From contig NZ_JQML01000001.1 of assembly GCF_000744705.1 (NCBI RefSeq), positions 5,714,017 to 5,778,016 of the forward strand: DNA of 64,000 nt, given 5' to 3'. The notes under the pieces are model-generated. The model was not told the origin of the DNA. It made no database searches and was given only the letters and a program-made list of their open reading frames with translations. This DNA is from Streptacidiphilus albus JL83. GTDB lineage: Bacteria > Actinomycetota > Actinomycetes > Streptomycetales > Streptomycetaceae. Below are positions 16,440-24,963 of the stretch, piece by piece. Within the stretch, counting starts at the first letter, position 1. The number at the start of each line of letters is the position of its first letter. A program made the position numbers and the translations under genes.

Positions 16440-16868
16440 CTAGCTGCCCAGGGCCATCCAGCGTTCGGGCTGGGCGAGTGGCTCGAAGCCCGCCTTGGCG
16501 TAGACCCCGTGGGCGTCCGCCGTGGCCAGCATGATGCGGCGGAGGCCGTACGGGGCGAGGTGGTCCCGGACGCCGGCGGCCAGGGCGGTGCCGAGGCCCT
16601 TGCCGCGTACGGCGGGTGAGATGAAGACGTCGCAGAGCCAGGCGAAGGTCGCCCGGTCGGTGACGACCCGGGCATAGCCGACCTGGGCGTCGGAGGCGCG
16701 GTCGTAGACGCCGAAGTTGAGCGAATTGGCGATGGCGCGGTCCTGCTTCGCGCGGGGGCGGCCGAGGGCCCAGTAGGAGTCCAGCGACAGCCACTGGTGG
16801 ATCAGTTCGGCGTCGAGGCGGGCCGGGTCGGTGGAGAGCTCGTAGCCCTCCGGGAAGTCGATGGTCAT
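16440..16868 (-). CDS. GNAT-family N-acetyltransferase
   Basis: A 142-residue GCN5-related acetyltransferase. The acetyl-CoA pyrophosphate-binding loop is seen as ISPAVRGKGLGTALA, with the preceding beta-strands ATFAWLCDVF and the terminal strand HGVYAKAGFEPL. The N terminus (FPEGYELSTDPARLDAELIHQWLSLDSYW) matches a subfamily that is common in bacteria and has no defined acceptor. It starts at ATG 16868 with no strong ribosome-binding site. It follows the SWIM/DUF5691 pair on the same strand after about 100 bases that contain its likely promoter, so a functional link with that pair is only possible, not shown. Confidence 0.9.
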   Translation of the reverse strand: MTIDFPEGYELSTDPARLDAELIHQWLSLDSYWALGRPRAKQDRAIANSLNFGVYDRASDAQVGYARVVTDRATFAWLCDVFISPAVRGKGLGTALAAGVRDHLAPYGLRRIMLATADAHGVYAKAGFEPLAQPERWMALGS

Positions 16869-16969
16869 GGGGCATCCAAGCAACCGGAGCTTTCGGAGGG
16901 CCACCGGATATCCGCTCCGAACAGCGGACGCCAGGGACCGAACACCGGAGCCCGGGCACCGTACGCCGG

Positions 16970-18526
16970 TCACGGCCGGGTCGGCTCGGCCAGCTCGGCC
17001 AGCATCGTGGTGCGGAGCCGGAGGGTCGCGCCGAGGCGGCCGAAGGTCTCCTCCCAGGCGGGGGAGGCGTTCACCGCCAGGGCCGCCAGCTCCTCGGCCA
17101 TCTCCGGGGCGAGGCAGCGCTCGGTCACGCCGATCACCCCGCTGTGGCTCCACGGGTAGCCGCCGGCGGCGGCCACCCCGGACAGCGCCGCCAGCACGGC
17201 CCCGCCCAGTGCCGCCGGCCATGGCGCCGGGCAGGCGACCAGCAGTTGGAAGGTCTCGGCCAGACCGTGCCGCCGCACGTACCCGGCCGTCCAGCCGGCC
17301 CGCTCGGCCGGCTCCAGCACGGTCAGCAGCTTCGCCGCCGTGCCCACCGGGGCGGGCTCCCCGGCGGTCAGGGACAGCAGCGCCCGCGCCCAGTCGCGGT
17401 CGTTCTGCCGGACGGCGGCGCGGGCCCAGGCGTCCCGCAGGTCCTGCTGCCAGGTCTCGGAGACCGGCAGGGCCAGCACCGCCTCGGCCGGTCCGATCCG
17501 TTCCGCCCAGACCGCCAGCGGGGTCGCGGCGACGGTCTCGCCGAGCCAGAAGGCGCGGTCCGAGCGCCCGGTCGGCGAGGCGGCCGGGATGCCGTCCCGC
17601 TGCATCGCCGCGTCGCAGGCCGTCGGCGGATGGACGGCCAGTCTGGGCCCGTCGGCCGTCTCCGCCAGACTGACGGCGGCCAGGGCGCGCTCGGCCATTC
17701 GACCGGCCAAGGCCGAACCGGGCAGGGTGGACAGCAGCTCGGCGGCGGTGAGCCGGACGTTCTTGGCACGGTCGCTCAGCGCCGCCTCCAGAAAGGGCTC
17801 GTCGGCGGCGGACAGCCCCTCCTGGAGGGCGTCCAGGAACAGCAGCCGGTCCTCGCCCCGCTCGCTGCTCCAGCTCCCCTGCAGCAGCTCCAGGGCGGCG
17901 GCGGGGTCGTGCCGGCGCAGCTGGGTGAGGTGGGTGACCCGCTCCGCGAACAGGCCCTCCTGCCAGAGCACGAAGTCCGGTGCGGTGGCGGTGCGGCCGG
18001 GGACGGGCGTTCGCAGCACGAAGCGCCAGTCCTGGTTCTGTTCGGCGAGCCAGCGGCCCAGGGGCCCGGCCAGCACGACCGCGTCGCTCCGCAGCTCGCT
18101 CCGGGAGCGGGCCGCGTCCAGCAGCGCCGGGACCAGTGCGGCGGGGCAGCGGTAGCCGTGGGTGCGGGCGGCGGCCAGCCACTGGGGGAGCAGTTCGTTG
18201 AGGTTGGCGAGGTTGCCGCCGCCCGTGCCGCCCGAACCGCCGTCCCGGGTCGGCAGCAGCAGGGCGAGCCGGACCCGGGCGGCGTCGGACAGCTCCGGCC
18301 GGGAGTCCGGACCGGGGCCCGGCGGAGCGGCGGCGGCCGGGCCGGGCCGGAGCCCGGCCCGGCGGGCCCCGGCCTCCAGCGCCGCCCGGTCGAGCAGGTC
18401 GGGGGGCGCGGGCAGCGGGCGCCGGTCGGTGCCGAGCAGGGCGGCGGTGACCAGGTCGGCCCAGCCCACCGTGGCTGCCGGGGCCACCCGGGCGTCCGGG
18501 GCGATCGGGTGCGGGGCTGTGGTCAT
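16970..18526 (-). CDS. DUF5691 family protein (helical-repeat-like), partner of the SWIM/MoxR/VWA island
   Basis: A 518-residue protein recognised by the N-terminal DUF5691 pattern WADLVTAALLGTDRRPLP. The rest is Ala/Leu-rich helical sequence with recurring units such as AAALELLQGSWSSERGEDRLLFLDALQEGL and AERALAAVSLAETAD, suggesting HEAT/armadillo-like repeats. No catalytic motif, signal or membrane helix is seen. Its ATG overlaps the SWIM gene's stop (ATGA), so the two are coupled and probably made in fixed ratio. No biochemical role is established for DUF5691 that I know of. As a scaffold it could deliver substrates to the divergent MoxR ATPase and VWA protein. Confidence 0.8.
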   Translation of the reverse strand: MTTAPHPIAPDARVAPAATVGWADLVTAALLGTDRRPLPAPPDLLDRAALEAGARRAGLRPGPAAAAPPGPGPDSRPELSDAARVRLALLLPTRDGGSGGTGGGNLANLNELLPQWLAAARTHGYRCPAALVPALLDAARSRSELRSDAVVLAGPLGRWLAEQNQDWRFVLRTPVPGRTATAPDFVLWQEGLFAERVTHLTQLRRHDPAAALELLQGSWSSERGEDRLLFLDALQEGLSAADEPFLEAALSDRAKNVRLTAAELLSTLPGSALAGRMAERALAAVSLAETADGPRLAVHPPTACDAAMQRDGIPAASPTGRSDRAFWLGETVAATPLAVWAERIGPAEAVLALPVSETWQQDLRDAWARAAVRQNDRDWARALLSLTAGEPAPVGTAAKLLTVLEPAERAGWTAGYVRRHGLAETFQLLVACPAPWPAALGGAVLAALSGVAAAGGYPWSHSGVIGVTERCLAPEMAEELAALAVNASPAWEETFGRLGATLRLRTTMLAELAEPTRP

Positions 18527-19962
18527 GCGGTGACCCCCAGGATGCGGGTGCGGGTGGCGTCGGTGCCGGCGTCGGCGTCGGCGGCCTCGGGGGCGTCGGC
18601 GTACCAGGCGGTGATCGGGGTGAAGCCGCGGTGCCCGCATTCGCCGAAGAGCGTCAACGGACGGCCGGCGGAGACGGCGGCGAGCTTCCACAGCCCGTGG
18701 ACGGGGGTGCTGCGTCGGTCCACCGGTATCGACAGCGGGACCGGTCCGCTGTGGTCGGCGAGGCTCCAGCCCAGCGGTCCCGGCACCGGTACGACCCGGT
18801 CCAGGACGACCGGCCAGGACTCCAGCCAGGGATCGTCGCCGAGGGCCCGGCCGTAGGCGTCCAGTGCGTCGTCCAGGCTCACCCCGGCCGGGACGGCCTC
18901 CGCCGGGTCGGGTGTCCGGGGCGCGGCGAAGCGGGTGCCCAGGGCGGCCCGCAGCGGCCGGGCGCCGGGGTGGAACGCCAGTTCGGCCTCGATCAGGAGG
19001 CCGGTGGGGAGGGCCAGTTCGGGGGCGACCCCGGGACGGCCGAAGGAGAGCAGCAGGGCGGAGCGCCCGCTGTCCCGGCCACGCAGCCAGATCCGACGGG
19101 TCGTCAACCGCTCGTCGGCGGCCTCGCTGCTGCCGAGTACCAGCCAGTGGTCGCGGACCAGTGACCCGCGCAGCAGCTCGGCGGTGTCGACGGTGAAGCC
19201 GACGCGGGCGCGGACCGTCGCCGCCAGCGGCTCGGGCAGGGTGTCGACCCGCCGGTAGCCGGCGGCCAACAGGTGCAGCAGGCCGTACTCCTCCAGCAGC
19301 CGGGACGGCCATCCTGGACCGGACGCGGGGACCGCGCCGAGCTCCCGGGCCCGCGCGGCCAGCCCCGGGGCCTGGGCGTCGACCATCCGGGCGGCGACCT
19401 CCCCCCAGCCGGCGGCGCCCTGGGCGGGCGCGTCGGCCAGCCCCGACCGCAGCTGGTCGGCCAGCCGGTCCTCCAGCTCGGCCGCCCCGGCGGCCACCCG
19501 GGCGGACCGGCGGGCCAGCCGCCGGTCCGCGGCGAGCCGGGCAGCCCGTTCGGCGGCGCCGTCCTCCGTTCCGTCCGTGTCCGTTCCGTCCGCGTCCGTG
19601 TCGGCGGTGGCCCGGGCCGTCTGTTGCCGGGCGCGCAGGCCGCGGGCGTTCAGCCAGTCCCGGGCCCAGTCCGGGGCCGCCGTCGCACCGGTGGTGTGTG
19701 CGGACCAGAGCAGCAGCAGTCCGAGGGCGTGCTTGCAGGGGAACTTCCGGCTGGGGCAACTGCACTGGTAGGCCGGGCCGCTGAGATCGACGACGGTCCG
19801 GTACGGGCTGCCGCCGCTGCCCTGGCACTGGCCCCACAGGGCGGCGTCGTCCGAGCCGGTGACCGACCACGGCGCGGGGTGCGAGAGTTTGGTCGCCGCC
19901 TTGCGTGACGAGGCGTCAGGGGCGAGCGAGAGAACGTGTTCGGGTGTCCAGCGATCCTCCAT
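18523..19962 (-). CDS. SWIM zinc-finger protein
   Basis: A 479-residue protein with a SWIM zinc finger near the N terminus: C67-x-C69-x6-C76-x-H78 (in YQCSCPSRKFPCKHALGL). SWIM fingers bind zinc and contact DNA or proteins. The region after it is an Arg/Ala-rich linker with Asp-Gly-Thr repeats (DTDADGTDTDGTED), followed by a long mixed domain of unknown fold with many Trp residues. The start at ATG 19962 lacks a Shine-Dalgarno sequence; an earlier in-frame start lies at 20022. It is translationally coupled to DUF5691 and divergent from the MoxR operon, and the 238-base gap between them probably holds both promoters. No enzymatic motif is visible. Confidence 0.85.
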   Translation of the reverse strand: MEDRWTPEHVLSLAPDASSRKAATKLSHPAPWSVTGSDDAALWGQCQGSGGSPYRTVVDLSGPAYQCSCPSRKFPCKHALGLLLLWSAHTTGATAAPDWARDWLNARGLRARQQTARATADTDADGTDTDGTEDGAAERAARLAADRRLARRSARVAAGAAELEDRLADQLRSGLADAPAQGAAGWGEVAARMVDAQAPGLAARARELGAVPASGPGWPSRLLEEYGLLHLLAAGYRRVDTLPEPLAATVRARVGFTVDTAELLRGSLVRDHWLVLGSSEAADERLTTRRIWLRGRDSGRSALLLSFGRPGVAPELALPTGLLIEAELAFHPGARPLRAALGTRFAAPRTPDPAEAVPAGVSLDDALDAYGRALGDDPWLESWPVVLDRVVPVPGPLGWSLADHSGPVPLSIPVDRRSTPVHGLWKLAAVSAGRPLTLFGECGHRGFTPITAWYADAPEAADADAGTDATRTRILGVTA

Positions 19963-20200
19963 GGCAACGACGGTAGACGCCGGGTCCGACAATTCCTTCG
20001 GGCTGACGTTCCCGCAGGCCACAGCCGTCCGGCGGAGGGCCGGGGGCGATTGTCAGTGGTGCGGTGCAGAGTGGTTCTCGCAGTCGACGGGATGCGCCGG
20101 CGTCCCCTCGGCTGCCCGATTCCGACGTTGAGTCCATCCGTCTGTCGCTCGTTCTTCCTTACTGGGACTGCCCGTTCGTCCGATCGCCCTGGGGGTTGCC
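19963..20200. promoter_or_regulatory. shared divergent control region of the SWIM/DUF5691 and MoxR/DUF5682/VWA operons
   Basis: 238 noncoding bases between two divergent coupled operons. The stretch has patches of lower GC (ACAATTCC near 19988 and CGATTGTCAG near 20047); GACAAT and ATTGTC there form a loose inverted repeat. I could not place -10/-35 boxes with confidence. Confidence 0.45.
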
Positions 20201-21361
20201 ATGACCACGTCCACTGCCACGTCCACTGCCGCGTCCACTGCCGACGGCGGCACCGCCGCCGCAGGCGGGACCGCTGCGGCCGAGACGCTCCGGCCGCACG
20301 CGGAGACCGCCTACGCCGCCGAACTCGCGGCGCTGGCCGCCGCCGACGACCGGCCCCGACCGGCGCGCTGGCTGCTGTCGCCCTGGGCGGTGGCCACCTA
20401 CCTGCTCGGCGGCACCCTTCCCGACGGGACGGTGATCACGCCCAAGTACGTCGGCCCGCGCCGGGTGGTCGAGGTCGCCGTCACCACCCTCGCCACCGAC
20501 CGCGCCCTGCTGCTGCTGGGCGTGCCCGGCACCGCCAAGACGTGGGTCTCCGAGCACCTGGCCGCCGCCGTCAGCGGCGACTCCACCCTGCTGGTCCAGG
20601 GCACCGCCGGGACGCCCGAGGAGGCCGTCCGCTACGGCTGGAACTACGCCCGGCTGCTGGCCGAGGGGCCGAGCCGGGCGGCGCTGGTGCCCAGCCCGGT
20701 GATGCGGGCCATGGCCGGGGGGATGACCGCCCGGGTCGAGGAGCTGACCCGGCTCCCCGCCGACGTCCAGGACTCGCTGATCACCATCCTGTCGGAGAAG
20801 ACCCTGCCGATACCCGAGCTGGGGGAGGAGGTCCAGGCCGTCCGCGGCTTCAACCTGATCGCCACCGCCAACGACCGGGACCGGGGCGTCAACGAGCTCT
20901 CCAGCGCGCTGCGCCGGCGCTTCAACACCGTGGTGCTGCCGCTGCCGGCCTCGTTGGAGGACGAGGTCGAGATCGTCGCCCGCCGGGTCGGCGAGCTCGG
21001 CCGCTCGCTGGAGCTTCCGGCGGTGCCCAGCGGTTCCGCCGAGATCCGACGGGTCGTCACCGTCTTCCGCGAGCTCCGGGACGGGGTCACCACCGACGGC
21101 CGGACCAAGGTCAAATCCCCCACGGGGAGCCTGTCCACGGCCGAGGCCATCTCCGTGGTCACCAGCGGCCTGGCCCTGGCCGCGCACTTCGGCGACGGCG
21201 TGCTGCGCCCCGGCGACATCGCCTCCGGGCTGCTCGGCGCGGTCGTCCGCGACCCCTCCACCGACCGGCTGGTCTGGCACGAGTACCTGGAGAGCGTGGT
21301 CCGCGAGCGCGAGGACTGGAAGGACTTCTACCGCGGCTGCCGCGATGCCGAGCAGCGCTGA
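20201..21361 (+). CDS. MoxR-type AAA+ ATPase
   Basis: A 386-residue AAA+ protein. Walker A is G107-VPGTAK-T114, the Walker B-like segment VEELTRLPADVQDSLITILSE corresponds to the MoxR pattern, sensor 1 is NLIATANDRD, and the arginine-finger region is SSALRRRFNTV. A flexible Ser/Thr/Ala-rich N terminus of about 30 residues precedes the core. MoxR ATPases remodel or activate partner proteins and act with VWA proteins as chaperone pairs; the VWA protein is encoded two genes downstream. ATG 20201 has only a weak CTGGGGG signal. The next gene starts within about 30 bases, so the three form one operon. Confidence 0.92.
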   Translation: MTTSTATSTAASTADGGTAAAGGTAAAETLRPHAETAYAAELAALAAADDRPRPARWLLSPWAVATYLLGGTLPDGTVITPKYVGPRRVVEVAVTTLATDRALLLLGVPGTAKTWVSEHLAAAVSGDSTLLVQGTAGTPEEAVRYGWNYARLLAEGPSRAALVPSPVMRAMAGGMTARVEELTRLPADVQDSLITILSEKTLPIPELGEEVQAVRGFNLIATANDRDRGVNELSSALRRRFNTVVLPLPASLEDEVEIVARRVGELGRSLELPAVPSGSAEIRRVVTVFRELRDGVTTDGRTKVKSPTGSLSTAEAISVVTSGLALAAHFGDGVLRPGDIASGLLGAVVRDPSTDRLVWHEYLESVVREREDWKDFYRGCRDAEQR

Positions 21362-21390
21362 CCAGGGTGGGAGGAGTGGAGGAGACCGCG

Positions 21391-23748
21391 TTGACCAGTC
21401 AACAGGAGACCGTTAGCCGGAACACCGATGGCCAGGACGCCGAGGGCGTCGTGCTCCTGGGGGTGCGTCACCACGGCCCGGGATCGGCCCGGGCGGTGGC
21501 CGCCGCACTGCGGCAGTACAGCCCCGACGCGGTGCTGATCGAGGGTCCGCCGGAGGCCGACGCGCTGCTGTCCTTCGCCGCCGAGAAGGGCATGGAGCCG
21601 CCGGTCGCGCTGTTCGCCCATGTCGCCGGGGAGCCCGGGCGCGCGGCCTTCTGGCCCTACGCCGCTTTCTCGCCCGAGTGGGTGGCCCTGCGCCATGCCC
21701 TGGACCACGAGGTGCCGGTCCACTTCATCGACCTGCCGGCCGCGCACAGCCTCGCCCTCGACCAGCCGGACCAGCCCGACCAGCCGGATCGACCGGACCA
21801 GCCGGAAGCCGAGTCGCGGCCGATCGACCGGAACGACCGGACCGACCGGATCGACCCGATCGCCGAACTCGCCCGCGCCGCCGGCCGCGAGGACGCCGAC
21901 CAGTGGTGGGAGGACGTGGTCGAACACCGGACGCCGGAGGCCGGCGCGGACGCGCTGGCACCGTTCCGGGCACTCGCCAAGGCCATGGCCGAGCTGCGGA
22001 CCGACGCCGCGGTCGGCCGCGACGCGCTCCGCGAGGCCCATATGCGACGGCAGTTGCGCGCCGCCCGCCGGGCCGGCCACCGCCGGATCGCCGTCGTCTG
22101 CGGCGCCTGGCACGTTCCCGCGCTCGCCGGGAGGCACTCCGCCGCTGCTGACAACGGACTGCTCAAGGGTTTGCCCAAGGCCAAGGTGGAGTTCACCTGG
22201 GTGCCCTGGACCCATCGTCGGCTCGCCCGGTCCTCCGGGTACGGCGCCGGCATCGCCTCACCCGGCTGGTACCGGCACCTCTTCGAGAGCCGGGACCACC
22301 TGATGGAGCGTTGGCTCACCGGCGTCGCCGCACTGCTGCGGGGCGAGGACCACCCGGTCTCCTCGGCCCATGTGATCGAGGCGGTCCGGCTGGCCGAGAC
22401 GCTGGCCCTGGTCCGCGGTCGTCCGCTGCCCGGCCTGGCCGAGGCCACCGACGCGGTCCGGGCCGTCCTCTGCGAGGGCTCCGACGTGCCGCTGGCGCTC
22501 ATCCACGACCGGATGGTCGTCGGCGACGTCCTCGGCGCGGTCCCGGACGGCGCCCCGGTGGTCCCGCTGCAGCGCGATCTGACGGCGCGGCAGCGGAGCC
22601 TCCGGCTGCGGCCCGAGGCGGTCGAGCGCGAGCTCGACCTGGACCTGCGCAAGGACACCGACGCGGCCCGCAGCCGCCTGCTGCACCGGCTGCGGCTGCT
22701 GGACATCGGCTGGGGGACGCCGGTGGACTCGCGCACCGCCTCCACCGGCACCTTCCGCGAGAGCTGGCGGCTGTCCTGGGAACCGGAGCTCGCCGTGGCC
22801 GTCGCCGAGGCCGGGATCTGGGGGACGACCGTGGAGACGGCGGCCGGCGCCCGGGTGGCCGACCGTGCCACCGGGGCGGCCTCCCTCGGGGAGGTCACCG
22901 CGCTCGCCGAGGACTGCCTGCTGGCCGACCTCCCGGACGCGCTGGCCACCGTGCTCCGGGCGCTCGCCGACCGGGCCGCCCTGGACGCCGATGTGGCCCA
23001 CCTCGCCGAGGCGCTGCCCGCCCTGGTCCGCACCCTGCGCTACGGCGATGTCCGCGGCACCGACGGGACCGCCCTGCGTCGGCTGGCCGAGGGCCTGGCC
23101 GTGCGGATCTGCGTCGGCCTGCCCTCGGCCTGCGCCAACCTCGACGCCGACGGCGCGCGGGCGATGGCCGGCCACGTCGCGTCCACCCACACCGCCCTCG
23201 CCCTGCTCGCCGCGGCCCCGGCGGATCCGATCTCCGCCCGCTGGTCGGCGACCCTGGCGGTGCTCGCCCGGCGGGAGACCGTCCCCGGGCTGCTCCGGGG
23301 CCGGGCGGCGCGGCTGCTGCTGGACGACAGCCGCTGGGACCCCGCCGAGGCGGCCCGGCAGATGGGCCTCGCCCTGTCCAGGGCGAGCGAGCCGGCGGAC
23401 GCGGCCGGCTGGATCGAGGGCTTCCTGTCCGGCGGCGGGATGCTGCTGGTCCACGACACCCGGCTGCTCGGCCTGGTCGACGACTGGATCACCGCCGTGC
23501 CCGCGGCCGTGTTCCCGGAGGTGCTGCCGCTGCTGCGGCGGACCTTCTCCGGCTTCGAGGGACCGGTGCGGCGCACCATCGGCGAGCGGATCCGCGCCGA
23601 CGGCGGCCGACCGGGCGCCGCCGGCCCGGCCGACCCCGACGAGGCCGTCGACCGCCCCGGGTTCGCCGCTGCGTCCGACCGCCCCCGCGCCGCCACCGCC
23701 CGCGCCCGCGCGGCACTCCTGCTGGGACTGACGGAGGATCACCGATGA
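21391..23748 (+). CDS. DUF5682 family protein with a predicted TraB/Tiki-like N-terminal domain
   Basis: A 785-residue protein. The first 250 residues read like the TraB/PrgY-Tiki-EreA superfamily: a strand ending GVRHHGPGS (H27, H28), a helix, then SPDAVLIEGPPE (E51, E55), the strand EVPVHFIDLP, and RIAVVCGAWHVPAL (H241). In Tiki and EreA the equivalent His and Glu residues bind metal or act in hydrolysis. An acidic Pro-Asp-Gln repeat interrupts this domain at about 126-142. The remaining 530 residues are helical and unrecognised. The start is uncertain: TTG 21391 has GGAGGAG 7 bases upstream; in-frame GTGs at 21367 and 21376 are alternatives. Its stop overlaps the VWA start. The TraB/Tiki assignment is my own motif reading. 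Confidence 0.8.
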   Translation: MTSQQETVSRNTDGQDAEGVVLLGVRHHGPGSARAVAAALRQYSPDAVLIEGPPEADALLSFAAEKGMEPPVALFAHVAGEPGRAAFWPYAAFSPEWVALRHALDHEVPVHFIDLPAAHSLALDQPDQPDQPDRPDQPEAESRPIDRNDRTDRIDPIAELARAAGREDADQWWEDVVEHRTPEAGADALAPFRALAKAMAELRTDAAVGRDALREAHMRRQLRAARRAGHRRIAVVCGAWHVPALAGRHSAAADNGLLKGLPKAKVEFTWVPWTHRRLARSSGYGAGIASPGWYRHLFESRDHLMERWLTGVAALLRGEDHPVSSAHVIEAVRLAETLALVRGRPLPGLAEATDAVRAVLCEGSDVPLALIHDRMVVGDVLGAVPDGAPVVPLQRDLTARQRSLRLRPEAVERELDLDLRKDTDAARSRLLHRLRLLDIGWGTPVDSRTASTGTFRESWRLSWEPELAVAVAEAGIWGTTVETAAGARVADRATGAASLGEVTALAEDCLLADLPDALATVLRALADRAALDADVAHLAEALPALVRTLRYGDVRGTDGTALRRLAEGLAVRICVGLPSACANLDADGARAMAGHVASTHTALALLAAAPADPISARWSATLAVLARRETVPGLLRGRAARLLLDDSRWDPAEAARQMGLALSRASEPADAAGWIEGFLSGGGMLLVHDTRLLGLVDDWITAVPAAVFPEVLPLLRRTFSGFEGPVRRTIGERIRADGGRPGAAGPADPDEAVDRPGFAAASDRPRAATARARAALLLGLTEDHR

Positions 23749-24947
23749 CGTCCACAACCGACCCTGACGCCCGGCCGACCGCCGAGAGCGACGACGAACG
23801 GCTGCGCCGCTGGCGGCTGGTGCTCGGCGGCGAGGCGGACGGCACCGGCTGTCGGCTCGCCGGGCGGGACGCCGCGATGGACCGGGCGCTGGCCGCCCTG
23901 TACCGGGGCGGGGGCGCCGGCCGGCCGGAGCGCGGCCGCTCGCGCACGGCCGGGCTGGGCGGCTCCGCGCCCCAGGTCGCCCGCTGGCTGGGCGACATCC
24001 GCGAGTACTTCCCGACCAGTGTCGTCCAACTGATGCAGCAGGACGCGATCGAGCGGCTCGGGCTGGCCCAACTGCTGATGGAACCGGAGATGCTGGAGGC
24101 GGTCGAACCCGACGTCCACCTGGTCGGGACGCTGCTCTCGCTGGGCCGGGCGCTGCCGGAGACCACCCGGGAGACCGCCCGTGCCGTCGTCCGGAAGGTC
24201 GTCGCCGACCTCGAACGCCGGATCGCCACCCGGACCCGCTCGCTGGTCGGCGGTGCGCTGGACCGCAGCGCCCGGGTCAACCGGCCGCGCCACCGGGACA
24301 TCGACTGGGACCGCACCATCCGCGCCAACCTGAAGAACTACATCGAGCCGGAGGGCGCGGACGGCCGGGGCACGGTGGTGCCGGAGCGGCTGGTGGGCTA
24401 CGCCCGGGCCTCGACCGCGGTCACCAAGGAGGTCATTCTCTGCATCGACCAGTCCGGCTCGATGGCGGCCTCGGTGGTGCACTCCTCGGTCTTCGGCGCG
24501 GTGCTGGCCTCGATGAACTCGCTGCGCACCCGGCTGGTGGCCTTCGACACCGCGGTGGTCGACCTCACCGACCAGCTGTCCGACCCGGTTGACGTGCTCT
24601 TCGGCGTCCAACTGGGCGGCGGCACCGACATCAACCGGGCGCTGGCCTACTGCCAGTCCCGGATCACCCGGCCCGCCGACACCGTCGTGGTGCTGATCAG
24701 CGACCTCTACGAGGGCGGGATCCGGGACGGGATGCTGAAGCGGGTCGCCGCGATGAAGGCCGCCGGGGTGCAGTTCATCGCCCTGCTGGCACTGTCCGAC
24801 GAGGGTGCGCCGGCCTACGACCGGGGGCACGCCGCCGCGCTCGCGGCGCTCGGCGCCCCGGCCTTCGCCTGCACGCCGGACCTGTTCCCCGAGATCATGG
24901 CCGCGGCGATACAGAAGCTGCCGCTACCGCTCCCGGAAACCGGCTGA
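23745..24947 (+). CDS. von Willebrand factor A (VWA) domain protein, MoxR partner
   Basis: A 400-residue protein whose C-terminal half is a VWA domain with an intact metal-ion adhesion site: D235-Q-S237-G-S239, T294 in GGGTDIN, and D320 in ISDLYEGG. The N-terminal half is helical and charged (DERLRRWRLVLGG ... QVARWLGDIREYFPTSVVQLMQQDAIERLGL), typical of MoxR-associated cytosolic VWA proteins. No signal peptide is present. ATG 23745 overlaps the DUF5682 stop (ATGA). VWA proteins of this kind present substrates to MoxR ATPases; within this island it is the expected adaptor between the ATPase and DUF5682, DUF5691 or the SWIM protein. Confidence 0.92.
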   Translation: MTSTTDPDARPTAESDDERLRRWRLVLGGEADGTGCRLAGRDAAMDRALAALYRGGGAGRPERGRSRTAGLGGSAPQVARWLGDIREYFPTSVVQLMQQDAIERLGLAQLLMEPEMLEAVEPDVHLVGTLLSLGRALPETTRETARAVVRKVVADLERRIATRTRSLVGGALDRSARVNRPRHRDIDWDRTIRANLKNYIEPEGADGRGTVVPERLVGYARASTAVTKEVILCIDQSGSMAASVVHSSVFGAVLASMNSLRTRLVAFDTAVVDLTDQLSDPVDVLFGVQLGGGTDINRALAYCQSRITRPADTVVVLISDLYEGGIRDGMLKRVAAMKAAGVQFIALLALSDEGAPAYDRGHAAALAALGAPAFACTPDLFPEIMAAAIQKLPLPLPETG

Positions 24948-24963
24948 GGAGCGGGCGGGCCGC

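Noticed and set aside
16440-18182. A single 580-codon minus-strand protein covering GNAT and the region upstream
   Set aside because: Only the last 142 residues form a GNAT domain; the upstream part is an out-of-phase reading of the DUF5691 gene.
19936-21390. A 1270-codon version of DUF5682 starting at 19936
   Set aside because: The first 480 codons are an out-of-phase reading of the MoxR gene; real similarity begins after 21391.
21760-21815. Horizontal transfer signal in the Pro-Asp-Gln repeat of DUF5682
   Set aside because: GC content and codon use match the flanks; it is an internal low-complexity expansion.
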